From Phyllobacteriaceae bacterium (lineage in GTDB: Bacteria > Pseudomonadota > Alphaproteobacteria > Rhizobiales > Rhizobiaceae): a stretch of 7,932 nucleotides of DNA. The translations under genes were made by a program, and so were the position numbers. Positions 1-7,474 of the stretch are shown piece after piece. The DNA is taken from contig JAHEGF010000154.1 of the NCBI GenBank assembly GCA_024645155.1, positions 1 to 7,932 of the forward strand. The letters run 5' to 3'. Position 1 is the first letter of the stretch. Each line of letters begins with the position of its first letter. The notes beneath the pieces were generated by a model that did not search any database, was not told where the DNA came from, and saw nothing but the letters and a program-made list of their open reading frames with translations.

Positions 1-2086
1 CAAATCCGAGCCCTGCTTCGAAGGGATTGGTATCCGGCGTGATGTCTGCCGACCAGTACAGATAACCCTTTTCGAGACGGCAGCTTTCGATGGCATAATA
101 CCCCGCATCTGCCATTCCCATTGCTTTGCCAGCATCGCGCAATGTCTCGTAGACATGGGCTGCATATTCGGTCGCCACATAAAGTTCAAAGCCGAGTTCG
201 CCGACATAGCCGATGCGTACGGCAAGCGCCCGGGCGTTACCGATTTCTATTTCCCGGGCGCAAAGAAACGGAAACGCGCCATTGCTGATGTCGTCGGCAC
301 TGACTGATTGCAGGACCGTGCGGGCATCGGGCCCGCACAGGTTGATAGTCGCGTAGCTGTTGGTGATATCGCGCATCGTGATTTCCTGCGGGAGGTATTT
401 GCGCACCCACGAACTGTCGCGAACGCCAAATCCCGAACCGGTAATCAGCCAGAAGCAGCCGGGATTGACATGGATCAGTGTCAGATCCGCCTCTATGCCA
501 CCAGCTGGATTGCAAAGCTGGGTATATATTGCCCTGCCGGGCGGACCGGACAGATCATTGGCCGCCAGGGCTTGCAATGCCATTTGCGCGCCCGGGCCCG
601 TGATCTCAAACTTTGAAAACGAGCTCTGGTCTATCAGCGCAACGCGTTCGCGGATAGCGCACACTTCTCCCGACACCGCATCATGCCAGCCGGGCTTGCC
701 CTCGAAACTTGGGGTGTTGGTTGCATCAGTGCCGGGAATTACGAACCAGTTTGGACGCTCCCAGCCGAACTTGCTGCCGAAAACAGCGCCGTTTTCCGAC
801 AGCCTGTCATAAAGCGGGGACCGCCTGAGGCCACGTCCGGCAGCGGCTTCTTCGCCCGGCCAATGGATCTTGTAGTAAGCACCATAGGCTTCGATTGCGC
901 GTTCCTGCAGAAAGCGGTACTGGGCATGCGGCTTGCCGAAACGGCGCACATCAAACGGCCACAGGTCTAGGCCAGGATCACCATGCATGATCCAGTTGGC
1001 CATCGCTTCCCCCGCCCCGCCGGACGCGGCAATTCCCGCGGTAAATCCGCATGCGACATAGAAGTTGTCGAGCTCCGGTGCCAGGCCCATGATCGGCTCG
1101 CCATCGGCCGACACAGGGATTGGACCGTTGATCACAGTCTTGATGCCGATGTCGTTGAGGACCGGAATGCGTTCGGCTGCGGGTAACGCAAAGAGCTCTA
1201 ACCGGTCCATGTTGGCGGGAAACAGTTCGCGGCCGAATTCGAAGGGCGGACGCCCCTGCCAGCAGCCCTTGGCGCCATCCTCCCATCCGCCGATGGCAAA
1301 CGCGCCAACGTCAGGTTTGAGATAAAAGTTCTTGTCGGGATCGCGCAGAGTTGTCAGGTTTGGCGGTATGTCCAGGCCCTTTTCGGTCAAAAAATACTGG
1401 TGCTCGACTATGCCCGCCGCCAAAGACACGCCCGCCATCTCGCCAATCCGCTTGGCCCACAGGCCGGCGCAATTGACAAGGATCTCGCATCCGATGTTTC
1501 CGGAATCGGTTGACACGCCAAGAGCCCGGCCGTTTTCGACATGGATACCGGTAACCGTGACGCCTTCCTCAATTCGCGCGCCATGAGACCGCGCAGCGTG
1601 AACATAGGCCTGCGTCAGGGCATAGGGGTCGATGTAACCGTCCGAGGGAATGTAGGCCGCACCGACCACGCCTTTGCCGTCGATCAGCGGGAACCGCTCT
1701 TGTGCTTCACGCGCATCAAGGCTGTAGCATTCGAAACCGAAACTCTTGGCCAACTGCATCGAACGGCGGATTTCGCTCCAGCGTTCGGAACTGGACGCCA
1801 GACGAAGCGAACCGACTTTCTTCCAATCTGTTGCCAGCCCGGTTTCGGCCTCCAGCCGATCGAATACTACAACGGAGTTCTGCATCAGGCGTGTTAGTGC
1901 CCGCTTGCCGCGCAATTGGCCGACCAGGCCTGCCGCGTGCCAGGTCGAGCCATGTGTGACCTGCGCTTTTTCAAGCAACAGGACGTCGGACTGACCGGCT
2001 GCGGCGAGATGATAAGCAATAGAGCAGCCGATTGCGCCGCCGCCGATAATAATGATCCTTGCATGACGGTCGGCGCGAAATGCCAT
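1..2086 (-). CDS. Dimethylglycine/sarcosine dehydrogenase-like FAD-GcvT flavoprotein, second paralogue (C-terminus cut by window edge)
   Basis: I read this frame by eye from an ATG at 2086-2084 and found no stop down to base 1, giving 695 residues of an expected 810-820. The N-terminal FAD (DAO-type) domain starts with a Rossmann motif, IIIIGGGAIGCSIAYHL, at residues 11-27. HGSTWHAAGL follows at 45-54; His50 matches the histidine that carries covalent FAD in dimethylglycine and sarcosine dehydrogenases. The HQY motif (His229) and Tyr255 match active-site His/Tyr positions of that family. From about residue 430 a GcvT-type folate domain begins. GGIEADLT at 529-536 contains Asp534, the position of the catalytic aspartate of T-protein and dimethylglycine oxidase. 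Expected reaction: oxidative N-demethylation of a secondary or tertiary amine, giving methylene-THF in the cytoplasm. It starts 3 bases after the stop of its paralogue, with its own Shine-Dalgarno sequence. The exact substrate (sarcosine, dimethylglycine or another N-methyl compound) is not decided by sequence. Confidence 0.9.
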   Translation of the reverse strand, partial: MAFRADRHARIIIIGGGAIGCSIAYHLAAAGQSDVLLLEKAQVTHGSTWHAAGLVGQLRGKRALTRLMQNSVVVFDRLEAETGLATDWKKVGSLRLASSSERWSEIRRSMQLAKSFGFECYSLDAREAQERFPLIDGKGVVGAAYIPSDGYIDPYALTQAYVHAARSHGARIEEGVTVTGIHVENGRALGVSTDSGNIGCEILVNCAGLWAKRIGEMAGVSLAAGIVEHQYFLTEKGLDIPPNLTTLRDPDKNFYLKPDVGAFAIGGWEDGAKGCWQGRPPFEFGRELFPANMDRLELFALPAAERIPVLNDIGIKTVINGPIPVSADGEPIMGLAPELDNFYVACGFTAGIAASGGAGEAMANWIMHGDPGLDLWPFDVRRFGKPHAQYRFLQERAIEAYGAYYKIHWPGEEAAAGRGLRRSPLYDRLSENGAVFGSKFGWERPNWFVIPGTDATNTPSFEGKPGWHDAVSGEVCAIRERVALIDQSSFSKFEITGPGAQMALQALAANDLSGPPGRAIYTQLCNPAGGIEADLTLIHVNPGCFWLITGSGFGVRDSSWVRKYLPQEITMRDITNSYATINLCGPDARTVLQSVSADDISNGAFPFLCAREIEIGNARALAVRIGYVGELGFELYVATEYAAHVYETLRDAGKAMGMADAGYYAIESCRLEKGYLYWSADITPDTNPFEAGLGF

Positions 2087-2089
2087 CGC

Positions 2090-4543
2090 TCACCCCTTCA
2101 CCCTGCGGTTTGAAGGATCATAAAAAGGCTCAAGCCCGATGGTCGCTGGCATCACCTTGTTTGCAACCACCAGCTCATAACTTCCGCTTTTCAGAAAGCC
2201 GTCATTCACGCCATCAGCGTTGCGGACATAGCCGTAACCGATGCTCTTGGCGATAGTGTAGCCATAGCCGCCACTTGTCAGGTAGCCGACCTGCCTGCCG
2301 TCGCGCAGGATCGTTTCGCGTCCAAGCAGCACCGTATCGGGATCATCGATGGTAAAACCGGCAAAGCGTTTCCTGGCCGGATCGCCAGCCGCTTTTTCAA
2401 GGGCGGTTCGCCCCATGAACGCCTTGTTCCGGCGCATTTTGACAGCCCAGCCCAAACCTGCTTCAAACGGTGTATCATTCGGCGTGATATCCGATCCCCA
2501 GGCGCGGTACCCCTTTTCCAGTCGGAGCGATTCGAGCGCACGGTATCCGACCGGACGAATTTCATGCGCCTTGCCCGCCGCCATCAGCGCATCAAAAACC
2601 TCTCCAGTCGCGCCAATGGGCAAATGCAATTCCCATCCGAGTTCGCCAACATATGTCACCCTGAGGGCTCGAACGCGGTGACCAGCAATGCCGATTTCAC
2701 GGATATGGGCAAACGGAAATGTGTCATTGGAAATGTTGTCGGGGGTCACGGCGCCCAGCACGTCGCGTGCCCGCGGCCCCATCAGCGACAGGGTACCAAA
2801 TTCTTCGGTAATATCCGCTATGTCTACATTTGCGCTTTCGGGAACATGATCCGATATCCATGCAAGGTCATGGCTGCGGAATCCGGTTCCCGTCACGACA
2901 TAAAACCGCTCCTCGTCAAGGCGGGCAACCGTGAGATCGGCTTCGATGCCACCGCGTGTGTTCAAAAGCTGCGTATAGGTGAGCCGCCCGGGTTCCTTGC
3001 TGACATCGTTTGCACAGATCCAGTCTAACGCCTTGAGTGCGTCCTTGCCGCTGATCTCGTATTTGGCAAACGATGATTGATCGAAAATGCCGACCTTCTC
3101 GCGGACATGACGATGTTCCTCGCCAACCGGATGAAACCAGTTTTGCCGGCCCATGGAATAGATGTCGCGGGCCTCTGCTCCTTCCGGTGCAAACCAGTTC
3201 GGACGCTCCCAGCCAAGCTTTGATCCGAAAACTGCGCGATGCGCCTTCAGCCGTTCGTATAGCGGCGACACGATATAAGGCCGGCCCGATTCATACTCCT
3301 CATGCGGAAACGCGATCGTGTAATGCTTGCCATAGGCCTCCAGTGTGCGGTCGCACACCCATTTGCGGTCGCGGTGCATCCCCGAAAAGCGGCGGATATC
3401 GACAACCCAAAGATCGAGCGGAGCCTCGCCGGACATGGTCCAGTCTGCCAGCACCCATCCGGCTCCGCCTCCAGAGGCAATACCGAATGCATTAAAACCG
3501 GCGCCGACATACATGTTGGCGCATTGCGGCGCTGCGCCGAGAATGAAGTTGCCGTCGGGTGTAAAGCTTTCCGGCCCGTTGATCATCTGTTTGACACCGG
3601 CAGTTTCCAAAGACGGGATACGCGCGATTGCCTGTGTCATGTGCTGTTCGAAATGATCGTAGTCGTCGTCAAACAACTGGAATGCCCATTCGTCGGGAAT
3701 ATCGCCCGCAGTCCCCTCCGGTATCCACGCCTGAGGGTTCGGTTCGTATCCACCCATCACTAGGCCTCCTACCTCCTCCTTGAAGTAGGTCTTGCGGTCA
3801 GGATCGCGAATGGTCGGTGCATCACCGGCTAAACCTTCGATCTTCTCTGTAATGACATATTGGTGCTTGACGGGCTGCAGCGGCACGTTGATCCCTGCCA
3901 ACGCACCAAGCTGGCGGGCCCACTGGCCCGCACAATTGACCACCCGTTCGCAGCGGATATCCCCCTGGTCGGTCTTCACAGCGGTAATGCGGCCATTGGC
4001 AATGTTGAAGCCGGTGACCCGCACGCCTTCATGCAGGCGGGCGCCATGCATGCGTGCACCCTTGGCCAACGACTGCGTGATATCGGACGGGCTGGCCTGC
4101 CCATCGGTTGGCAGCCAACTGGCCCCAACGAGATCACCGGTTTCCATCAGCGGCCACATCGCCTTGACATCAGCCGGTGACAGCAGGTGCATGTCCATGC
4201 CGAAACTTTTTGCCGTGGTCGCCAGCCGTCGGTATTCCGTCCAGCGGTCCTGGTTGGTTGCAAGACGCAGGCAGCCAGTCATTTTCCAGCCGGTTTCGAG
4301 GCCGGTCTGTTCGGCAAGCTGCTTATACAATTCGACGGAATACTTGAGCACGCGCGTGATTGAGGCGGAGGAACGCAACTGGCCGACCAGGCCGGCGGCA
4401 TGCCAGGTCGAACCGGAGGTAAGCTGCCCCTGTTCAAGAAGGACGACGTCGGCCTTGTGATCGCGCGCCAGATGATAGGCCGTTGAACAGCCGATAATCC
4501 CGCCGCCAATGACAACAATCTGGGCATGGCCGGGAATGGTCAT
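2090..4543 (-). CDS. Dimethylglycine/sarcosine dehydrogenase-like FAD-GcvT flavoprotein, first paralogue (complete)
   Basis: This is an 817-residue protein, the normal length for the dimethylglycine dehydrogenase family without a mitochondrial leader. Residues 9-25 form the FAD Rossmann motif with GGGIIG at 13-18. SGSTWHAAGL at 43-52 places His48 at the covalent-FAD histidine. KHQY at 226-229 and Tyr253 align with the active-site His and Tyr known in dimethylglycine oxidase and dehydrogenase. NCAGQWARQLG at 203-213 is a family signature in the substrate half. A GcvT-type aminomethyltransferase/folate domain runs from about 440 to the end; GGIEADLTVARL at 531-542 contains Asp536, the folate-site aspartate. 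RLEKGYRAWGSDI at 674-686 is a conserved GcvT-family stretch. There is no signal peptide, so it is cytoplasmic. It should oxidise an N-methyl group and load it on THF. The start ATG overlaps the kinase stop (ATGA) and has a good ribosome site. Dimethylglycine and sarcosine are the leading substrates, but a related methylamine is possible. Confidence 0.92.
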   Translation of the reverse strand: MTIPGHAQIVVIGGGIIGCSTAYHLARDHKADVVLLEQGQLTSGSTWHAAGLVGQLRSSASITRVLKYSVELYKQLAEQTGLETGWKMTGCLRLATNQDRWTEYRRLATTAKSFGMDMHLLSPADVKAMWPLMETGDLVGASWLPTDGQASPSDITQSLAKGARMHGARLHEGVRVTGFNIANGRITAVKTDQGDIRCERVVNCAGQWARQLGALAGINVPLQPVKHQYVITEKIEGLAGDAPTIRDPDRKTYFKEEVGGLVMGGYEPNPQAWIPEGTAGDIPDEWAFQLFDDDYDHFEQHMTQAIARIPSLETAGVKQMINGPESFTPDGNFILGAAPQCANMYVGAGFNAFGIASGGGAGWVLADWTMSGEAPLDLWVVDIRRFSGMHRDRKWVCDRTLEAYGKHYTIAFPHEEYESGRPYIVSPLYERLKAHRAVFGSKLGWERPNWFAPEGAEARDIYSMGRQNWFHPVGEEHRHVREKVGIFDQSSFAKYEISGKDALKALDWICANDVSKEPGRLTYTQLLNTRGGIEADLTVARLDEERFYVVTGTGFRSHDLAWISDHVPESANVDIADITEEFGTLSLMGPRARDVLGAVTPDNISNDTFPFAHIREIGIAGHRVRALRVTYVGELGWELHLPIGATGEVFDALMAAGKAHEIRPVGYRALESLRLEKGYRAWGSDITPNDTPFEAGLGWAVKMRRNKAFMGRTALEKAAGDPARKRFAGFTIDDPDTVLLGRETILRDGRQVGYLTSGGYGYTIAKSIGYGYVRNADGVNDGFLKSGSYELVVANKVMPATIGLEPFYDPSNRRVKG
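2093..2098 (-). promoter_or_regulatory. Ribosome binding site of the second dehydrogenase
   Basis: AAGGGG is read on the minus strand six bases before the ATG at 2086. It lies inside the last codons of the first dehydrogenase, whose TGA at 2092-2090 sits between the site and the start. This supports the 2086 start and coupled translation of the pair. Confidence 0.7.
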
Positions 4544-5445
4544 GAAGCTGCCTTTCCGTAGGCCGAGCGATAGCGGTCAAGTGCCGCCTCCAGCCGTTCG
4601 AGGTTCTCGGCAGTGTAACTGGTATAATCGGCGCCCGGTGCATCGAGGTGAAGTTCGGAGACCATGCTCCACATCGCCTCGCGCAACAGCGAGGCGCACT
4701 GCATCGCTGACAGGGAGCGTTTCAAAACCGCATCCGGCTCGCGGCCGAAATAGGCCGTCAGCACTTCCAGAGACTCGTCCTCGCTCATTCCGGCGTTCGA
4801 TGTTGCGCCGGCCAGATCAAACATCGCGGTCGAAAAACCGGCATACTCGAAATCGATCAGCCACAGCCTGTCGCCGTCATCGAGAAAATTGCCTGGCAGG
4901 AGGTCGTTGTGCGCAAAGATGATCGGAAGCGGGACTTGTGCCCGTTCGAGCTCTTCGGCGAGCTCCAGATAACCGTCCAGATTGGCCACCGTGCGGCTGT
5001 TGCCATGCCTGAGTGTCCGCGCATAGTCGCGGATGATGTGAAAAACCCAGAACATGAAACCCGCACCTGAAACATGACGCGGCATCGATTGGTGGAAATC
5101 CCGTATAAGCGCGGCAACCCGGTCCCGGTTTTTGCGCACGTCCCCTGCCTCGAATGTCCGTCCGTCGACAAAGGCCGAGATCATCACCCCCGGCTGGACA
5201 TGCTCGACTTTTGGCGCAAAACCGGCAGCGTGGGCCGCCCGCGCGCTCATCACCTCACGGTCGCGGTAGACGTGGTGGAACGGATAATCGGTGCCGAAAC
5301 GGGCGACATGGCGGCCGACATCGTCGGTTACAAGGTAACTCTCGTTACTTAGACCCCCGCTTAGCGTTGCGATGGAAATGGCGCCTTTCCAGCACGGCAG
5401 GGCGCTGATTTTTCCTTCGCTGGAGGCAGACTTGCGTTTCATCAT
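4540..5445 (-). CDS. Choline-kinase-like phosphotransferase (APH / choline-ethanolamine kinase fold)
   Basis: This is a 301-residue protein from the ATG at 5445, which overlaps the permease stop as ATGA; a second ATG follows immediately at 5442. The N-lobe carries GGLSNESYLV at 30-39 (nucleotide-positioning loop), HVARFGT at 46-52 (R49 near the usual ATP-contacting basic residue) and a helix containing Glu64. The catalytic motif HNDLLPGN at 179-186 has Asp181 as the predicted base and Asn186 as a metal ligand. LIDFEYAG at 196-203 has metal-binding Asp198 followed by FEY, the form typical of choline and ethanolamine kinases. The length suits LicA-type bacterial kinases. It should transfer phosphate from ATP to a small hydroxylated substrate, most simply choline or a methylated ethanolamine. 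Its place between a betaine-type permease and two demethylating dehydrogenases implies a metabolic role, not aminoglycoside resistance. Thiamine or another amino-alcohol remains possible. The substrate is inferred, not shown. Confidence 0.85.
   Translation of the reverse strand: MMKRKSASSEGKISALPCWKGAISIATLSGGLSNESYLVTDDVGRHVARFGTDYPFHHVYRDREVMSARAAHAAGFAPKVEHVQPGVMISAFVDGRTFEAGDVRKNRDRVAALIRDFHQSMPRHVSGAGFMFWVFHIIRDYARTLRHGNSRTVANLDGYLELAEELERAQVPLPIIFAHNDLLPGNFLDDGDRLWLIDFEYAGFSTAMFDLAGATSNAGMSEDESLEVLTAYFGREPDAVLKRSLSAMQCASLLREAMWSMVSELHLDAPGADYTSYTAENLERLEAALDRYRSAYGKAAS
4551..4557 (-). promoter_or_regulatory. Ribosome binding site of the first dehydrogenase
   Basis: GGAAAGG on the minus strand lies seven bases before the ATG at 4543, within the 3' end of the kinase gene. 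Its spacing supports this ATG, which overlaps the kinase TGA by ATGA. Confidence 0.65.
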
Positions 5446-7472
5446 GTCAATCCCAGTCGCCATCGCGCCTTGGCTGCACCGGCAGCGATCATCCGGTCGG
5501 CAATGATGGCAATGAAGGCGACGGCAAGGCCGGCAACAAGACCGCGCCCGGTGTCGGCCTTGGTCAGCGCGATATAGACCTCCTGGCCAAGATCGCGTGT
5601 ACCCACCAGCGCGGTGATAACCAGCATCGAAAGCGCGAACATGATTGTCTGGTTGAGGCCCAGCATGATTTCCGGCAACGCCAGTTTCAGCTTGATGCGT
5701 GTCAACAGTTGCCACGGTGTACAGCCCATCGCCGTACCGGCTTCAATCAGCCGCGGATCGACCTTCTGGATGCCCAGCACCGTGTACCGGATAGCGGGCG
5801 CAACAGCGTAGGCAACGATCGCGATCATCGCGGTAAAGTCGCCGACGCGAAACAGCATCACCGCCGGCATCAGGTAGACAAAGGACGGCAGGGTCTGCAG
5901 CGTGTCTATAGCCACCTGGACCCAGCGCCACAAGCGTTCGCGTTCGGCCGCGAGTATACCGATTGGAATACCGACCAGCGATGCGATCACCACCGAAATC
6001 CCGCACAGGTATACGGTAATCATCGCCTTTTCCCATTGCCCGGTGGCCGCAATCAGGAAGGCCAGAACCGACACCGTGACAGCGAGCCGCATGCCGCCGA
6101 GCCGGTAACTTGCAAATGCCAGAAACGCGGTAATGCCGAACCATGGCATTCCGGCAAGCAGCCGTTTGAAGGGAATGAGCAAGTTTAGAAGGAAGAAGTT
6201 TTTCAGCCCCTCCAGCGTGTCGAAATAGTTGATGTTTATCCAGGCAACCACATCCGACCAGAATGTACCGGTCGAGATTTCGAGATTCGCCGGATAGGCC
6301 TGGATCGCCGGGATTGCAAGCCCGGCAATTCCGGTGACACCGATCAAAACCAGCGACGCCAGAACATAGGGATGGCGTGACACGAAGCCGTTGGTGTCAG
6401 CGCCGGCACCCGCCGGCAATGCGGCACGGCGGGCATAGGCCTGGCTCAGCCGGTCAAGCGCAATGGCAAGTGCGACAATGGCAAGACCGGCTTCAAGTCC
6501 GGCTCCGAAATCAAGGCGCCGCAGCGCCGAAAGGACATCGAACCCCAAACCGCCGGCACCAATCATCGAGGCGATGATCACCATGTTGAGCGACAGCATG
6601 ATCACCTGGTTGATACCGACCATCAGGCTGTCTTTTGCCGATGGCACCAGCACACGCCAGGTCATCTGGCGTTGCGTGCATCCGATCATTCGCCCGAGAT
6701 CGAGAATTTCCGGGGCGACGGAACGAAGCGCCAGGATTGTAATCCGCGTCATCGGCGGCATCGCATAGATGAGCGTTGCCACCACCGCGGCGGTCGGGCC
6801 GAAACCGAACAGGAAAAGGATGGGTACCAAGTAGGCAAAGACCGGAATGGTCTGCATCAGGTCGAGCACGGGGATGAGGAGTTTTTCAAACCGCCGCCAC
6901 CGGTACCCCGCAATGCCAAGCAGAAGACTGATCGCCACTCCCAGCGGAACCGCCACGAGTATGGAGGCCAATGTAACCATCGCACTAGTCCATTGTCCGA
7001 ATACCGCAAGAAACAGGAAGCATACCGCCACGAGTATCGACAGTTTTCTTCCGCCGGCATGATAGCCGATCAGCACGACAATGCCGGTGACAGCTATCCA
7101 CGACATCGGAGGCAGGATCTCGACCGCACTCGAGCCCCGGCCCGACAGAAAACCGGTCGACAATAGGCTGAGCGCCAGCCGGTAAGGCAGATCGATCATT
7201 GCGGCAATGAAACGGGTCAGGTCGGTGAATGTGAAAAGACCGAAACTGGCATCGTTGACGAGCCATTTCATAAGAGTCGATATCCAGCGCGCCACGGGTA
7301 TTATCACCGCTCTCGGATAGTCAAATGCCCAGGCAGCGAAATCCTTCCCGTAAAACCAGAAAATGATAAATGCCATGACCGCTCCAAGCCAGGTGGCAGG
7401 CACTTTCCAACGGGCGGCATTTACCGCGGCATCAAGGACCGGCATTCCTGGAGATTGCGGACCCGTTGACAT
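5442..7472 (-). CDS. Tandem-fused ProW-type ABC transporter permease (betaine/choline/TMAO-like uptake)
   Basis: I start this at the ATG at 7472, giving 676 residues; a TTG at 7478 would add two. This is about twice the length of ProW, and the protein contains two permease units. Each has a short amphipathic and hydrophobic lead, a GQW motif (about 159-161 and 478-480), a helix matching ProW's DAMQTTPAFVYLVP (LDLMQTIPVFAYLVP at 203-217, IDTLQTLPSFVYLMP at 522-536) and an ATPase-coupling EAA loop. The second loop is near canonical (LIEAGTAMG, 575-583); the first is altered (ILDLGRMIG, 256-264). The first unit ends with ALDRLSQAYARRA, much like the end of ProW. An Ala/Gly-rich linker near residues 351-363 joins the units. 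With the upstream ATPase it should form an inner-membrane importer for quaternary or tertiary methylamines. Because both halves are on one chain, the membrane part would be a pseudo-dimer. The substrate could be glycine betaine, choline, carnitine, TMAO or a related compound. Confidence 0.9.
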   Translation of the reverse strand: MSTGPQSPGMPVLDAAVNAARWKVPATWLGAVMAFIIFWFYGKDFAAWAFDYPRAVIIPVARWISTLMKWLVNDASFGLFTFTDLTRFIAAMIDLPYRLALSLLSTGFLSGRGSSAVEILPPMSWIAVTGIVVLIGYHAGGRKLSILVAVCFLFLAVFGQWTSAMVTLASILVAVPLGVAISLLLGIAGYRWRRFEKLLIPVLDLMQTIPVFAYLVPILFLFGFGPTAAVVATLIYAMPPMTRITILALRSVAPEILDLGRMIGCTQRQMTWRVLVPSAKDSLMVGINQVIMLSLNMVIIASMIGAGGLGFDVLSALRRLDFGAGLEAGLAIVALAIALDRLSQAYARRAALPAGAGADTNGFVSRHPYVLASLVLIGVTGIAGLAIPAIQAYPANLEISTGTFWSDVVAWININYFDTLEGLKNFFLLNLLIPFKRLLAGMPWFGITAFLAFASYRLGGMRLAVTVSVLAFLIAATGQWEKAMITVYLCGISVVIASLVGIPIGILAAERERLWRWVQVAIDTLQTLPSFVYLMPAVMLFRVGDFTAMIAIVAYAVAPAIRYTVLGIQKVDPRLIEAGTAMGCTPWQLLTRIKLKLALPEIMLGLNQTIMFALSMLVITALVGTRDLGQEVYIALTKADTGRGLVAGLAVAFIAIIADRMIAAGAAKARWRLGLT
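5451..5454 (-). promoter_or_regulatory. Weak ribosome binding site of the choline-kinase-like gene
   Basis: GGGA on the minus strand is five bases before the ATG at 5445 and eight before the ATG at 5442. The match is short, so the kinase probably relies on translational coupling through the ATGA overlap with the permease stop. The two adjacent ATGs cannot be separated by sequence alone. Confidence 0.4.
6384..6422 (-). other. Linker joining the two permease units
   Basis: This stretch encodes the Ala/Gly/Pro-rich segment RAALPAGAGADTNGF just after the ProW-like end of the first unit and before the first membrane segment of the second. It contains the 8-base direct repeat CGCCGGCA at 6401-6408 and 6411-6418. 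It is the likely fusion point of two once-separate permease genes; that history is inferred. Confidence 0.6.
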
Positions 7473-7474
7473 GG

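Noticed and set aside
318..338. Perfect 8-base inverted repeat with a 5-base loop (318-325 / 331-338)
   Set aside because: It is inside the second dehydrogenase, encodes part of the GcvT domain (CGPDART), and has no T run after it. It is not a terminator.
237..1897. Many short open frames on both strands in the left part, suggesting a broken gene or gene-free area
   Set aside because: Reading the minus strand from 2086 gives one uninterrupted dehydrogenase frame to base 1. The short frames are its shadows.
3914..3931. Perfect 7-base inverted repeat with a 4-base loop
   Set aside because: It is produced by the codons of the conserved CAGQWAR motif in the first dehydrogenase and has no T run.
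3302..4460. Long plus-strand open frames (such as 3302-3763 and 3792-4460)
   Set aside because: They lie antisense to the first dehydrogenase, whose frame is continuous and full of family motifs. Their translations show no recognisable domain and low-complexity Arg/Pro/Ser composition.
2090..4543. DMSP demethylase (DmdA) or plain glycine-cleavage T-protein
   Set aside because: Those proteins consist of the GcvT part only. Both genes here carry a full N-terminal FAD domain with the covalent-FAD histidine motif.
4540..5445. Aminoglycoside resistance kinase
   Set aside because: The fold is shared, but the IDFEY form of the metal motif and the betaine-transporter and dehydrogenase context favour a choline-type metabolic kinase.
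5446..5715. Upstream in-frame extension of the kinase to a start at 5715 (90 extra residues)
   Set aside because: The extra part overlaps the permease gene in another frame, is rich in Arg, His and Cys, and has no kinase-fold sequence. The ATG at 5445 gives the ATGA overlap and normal family length.
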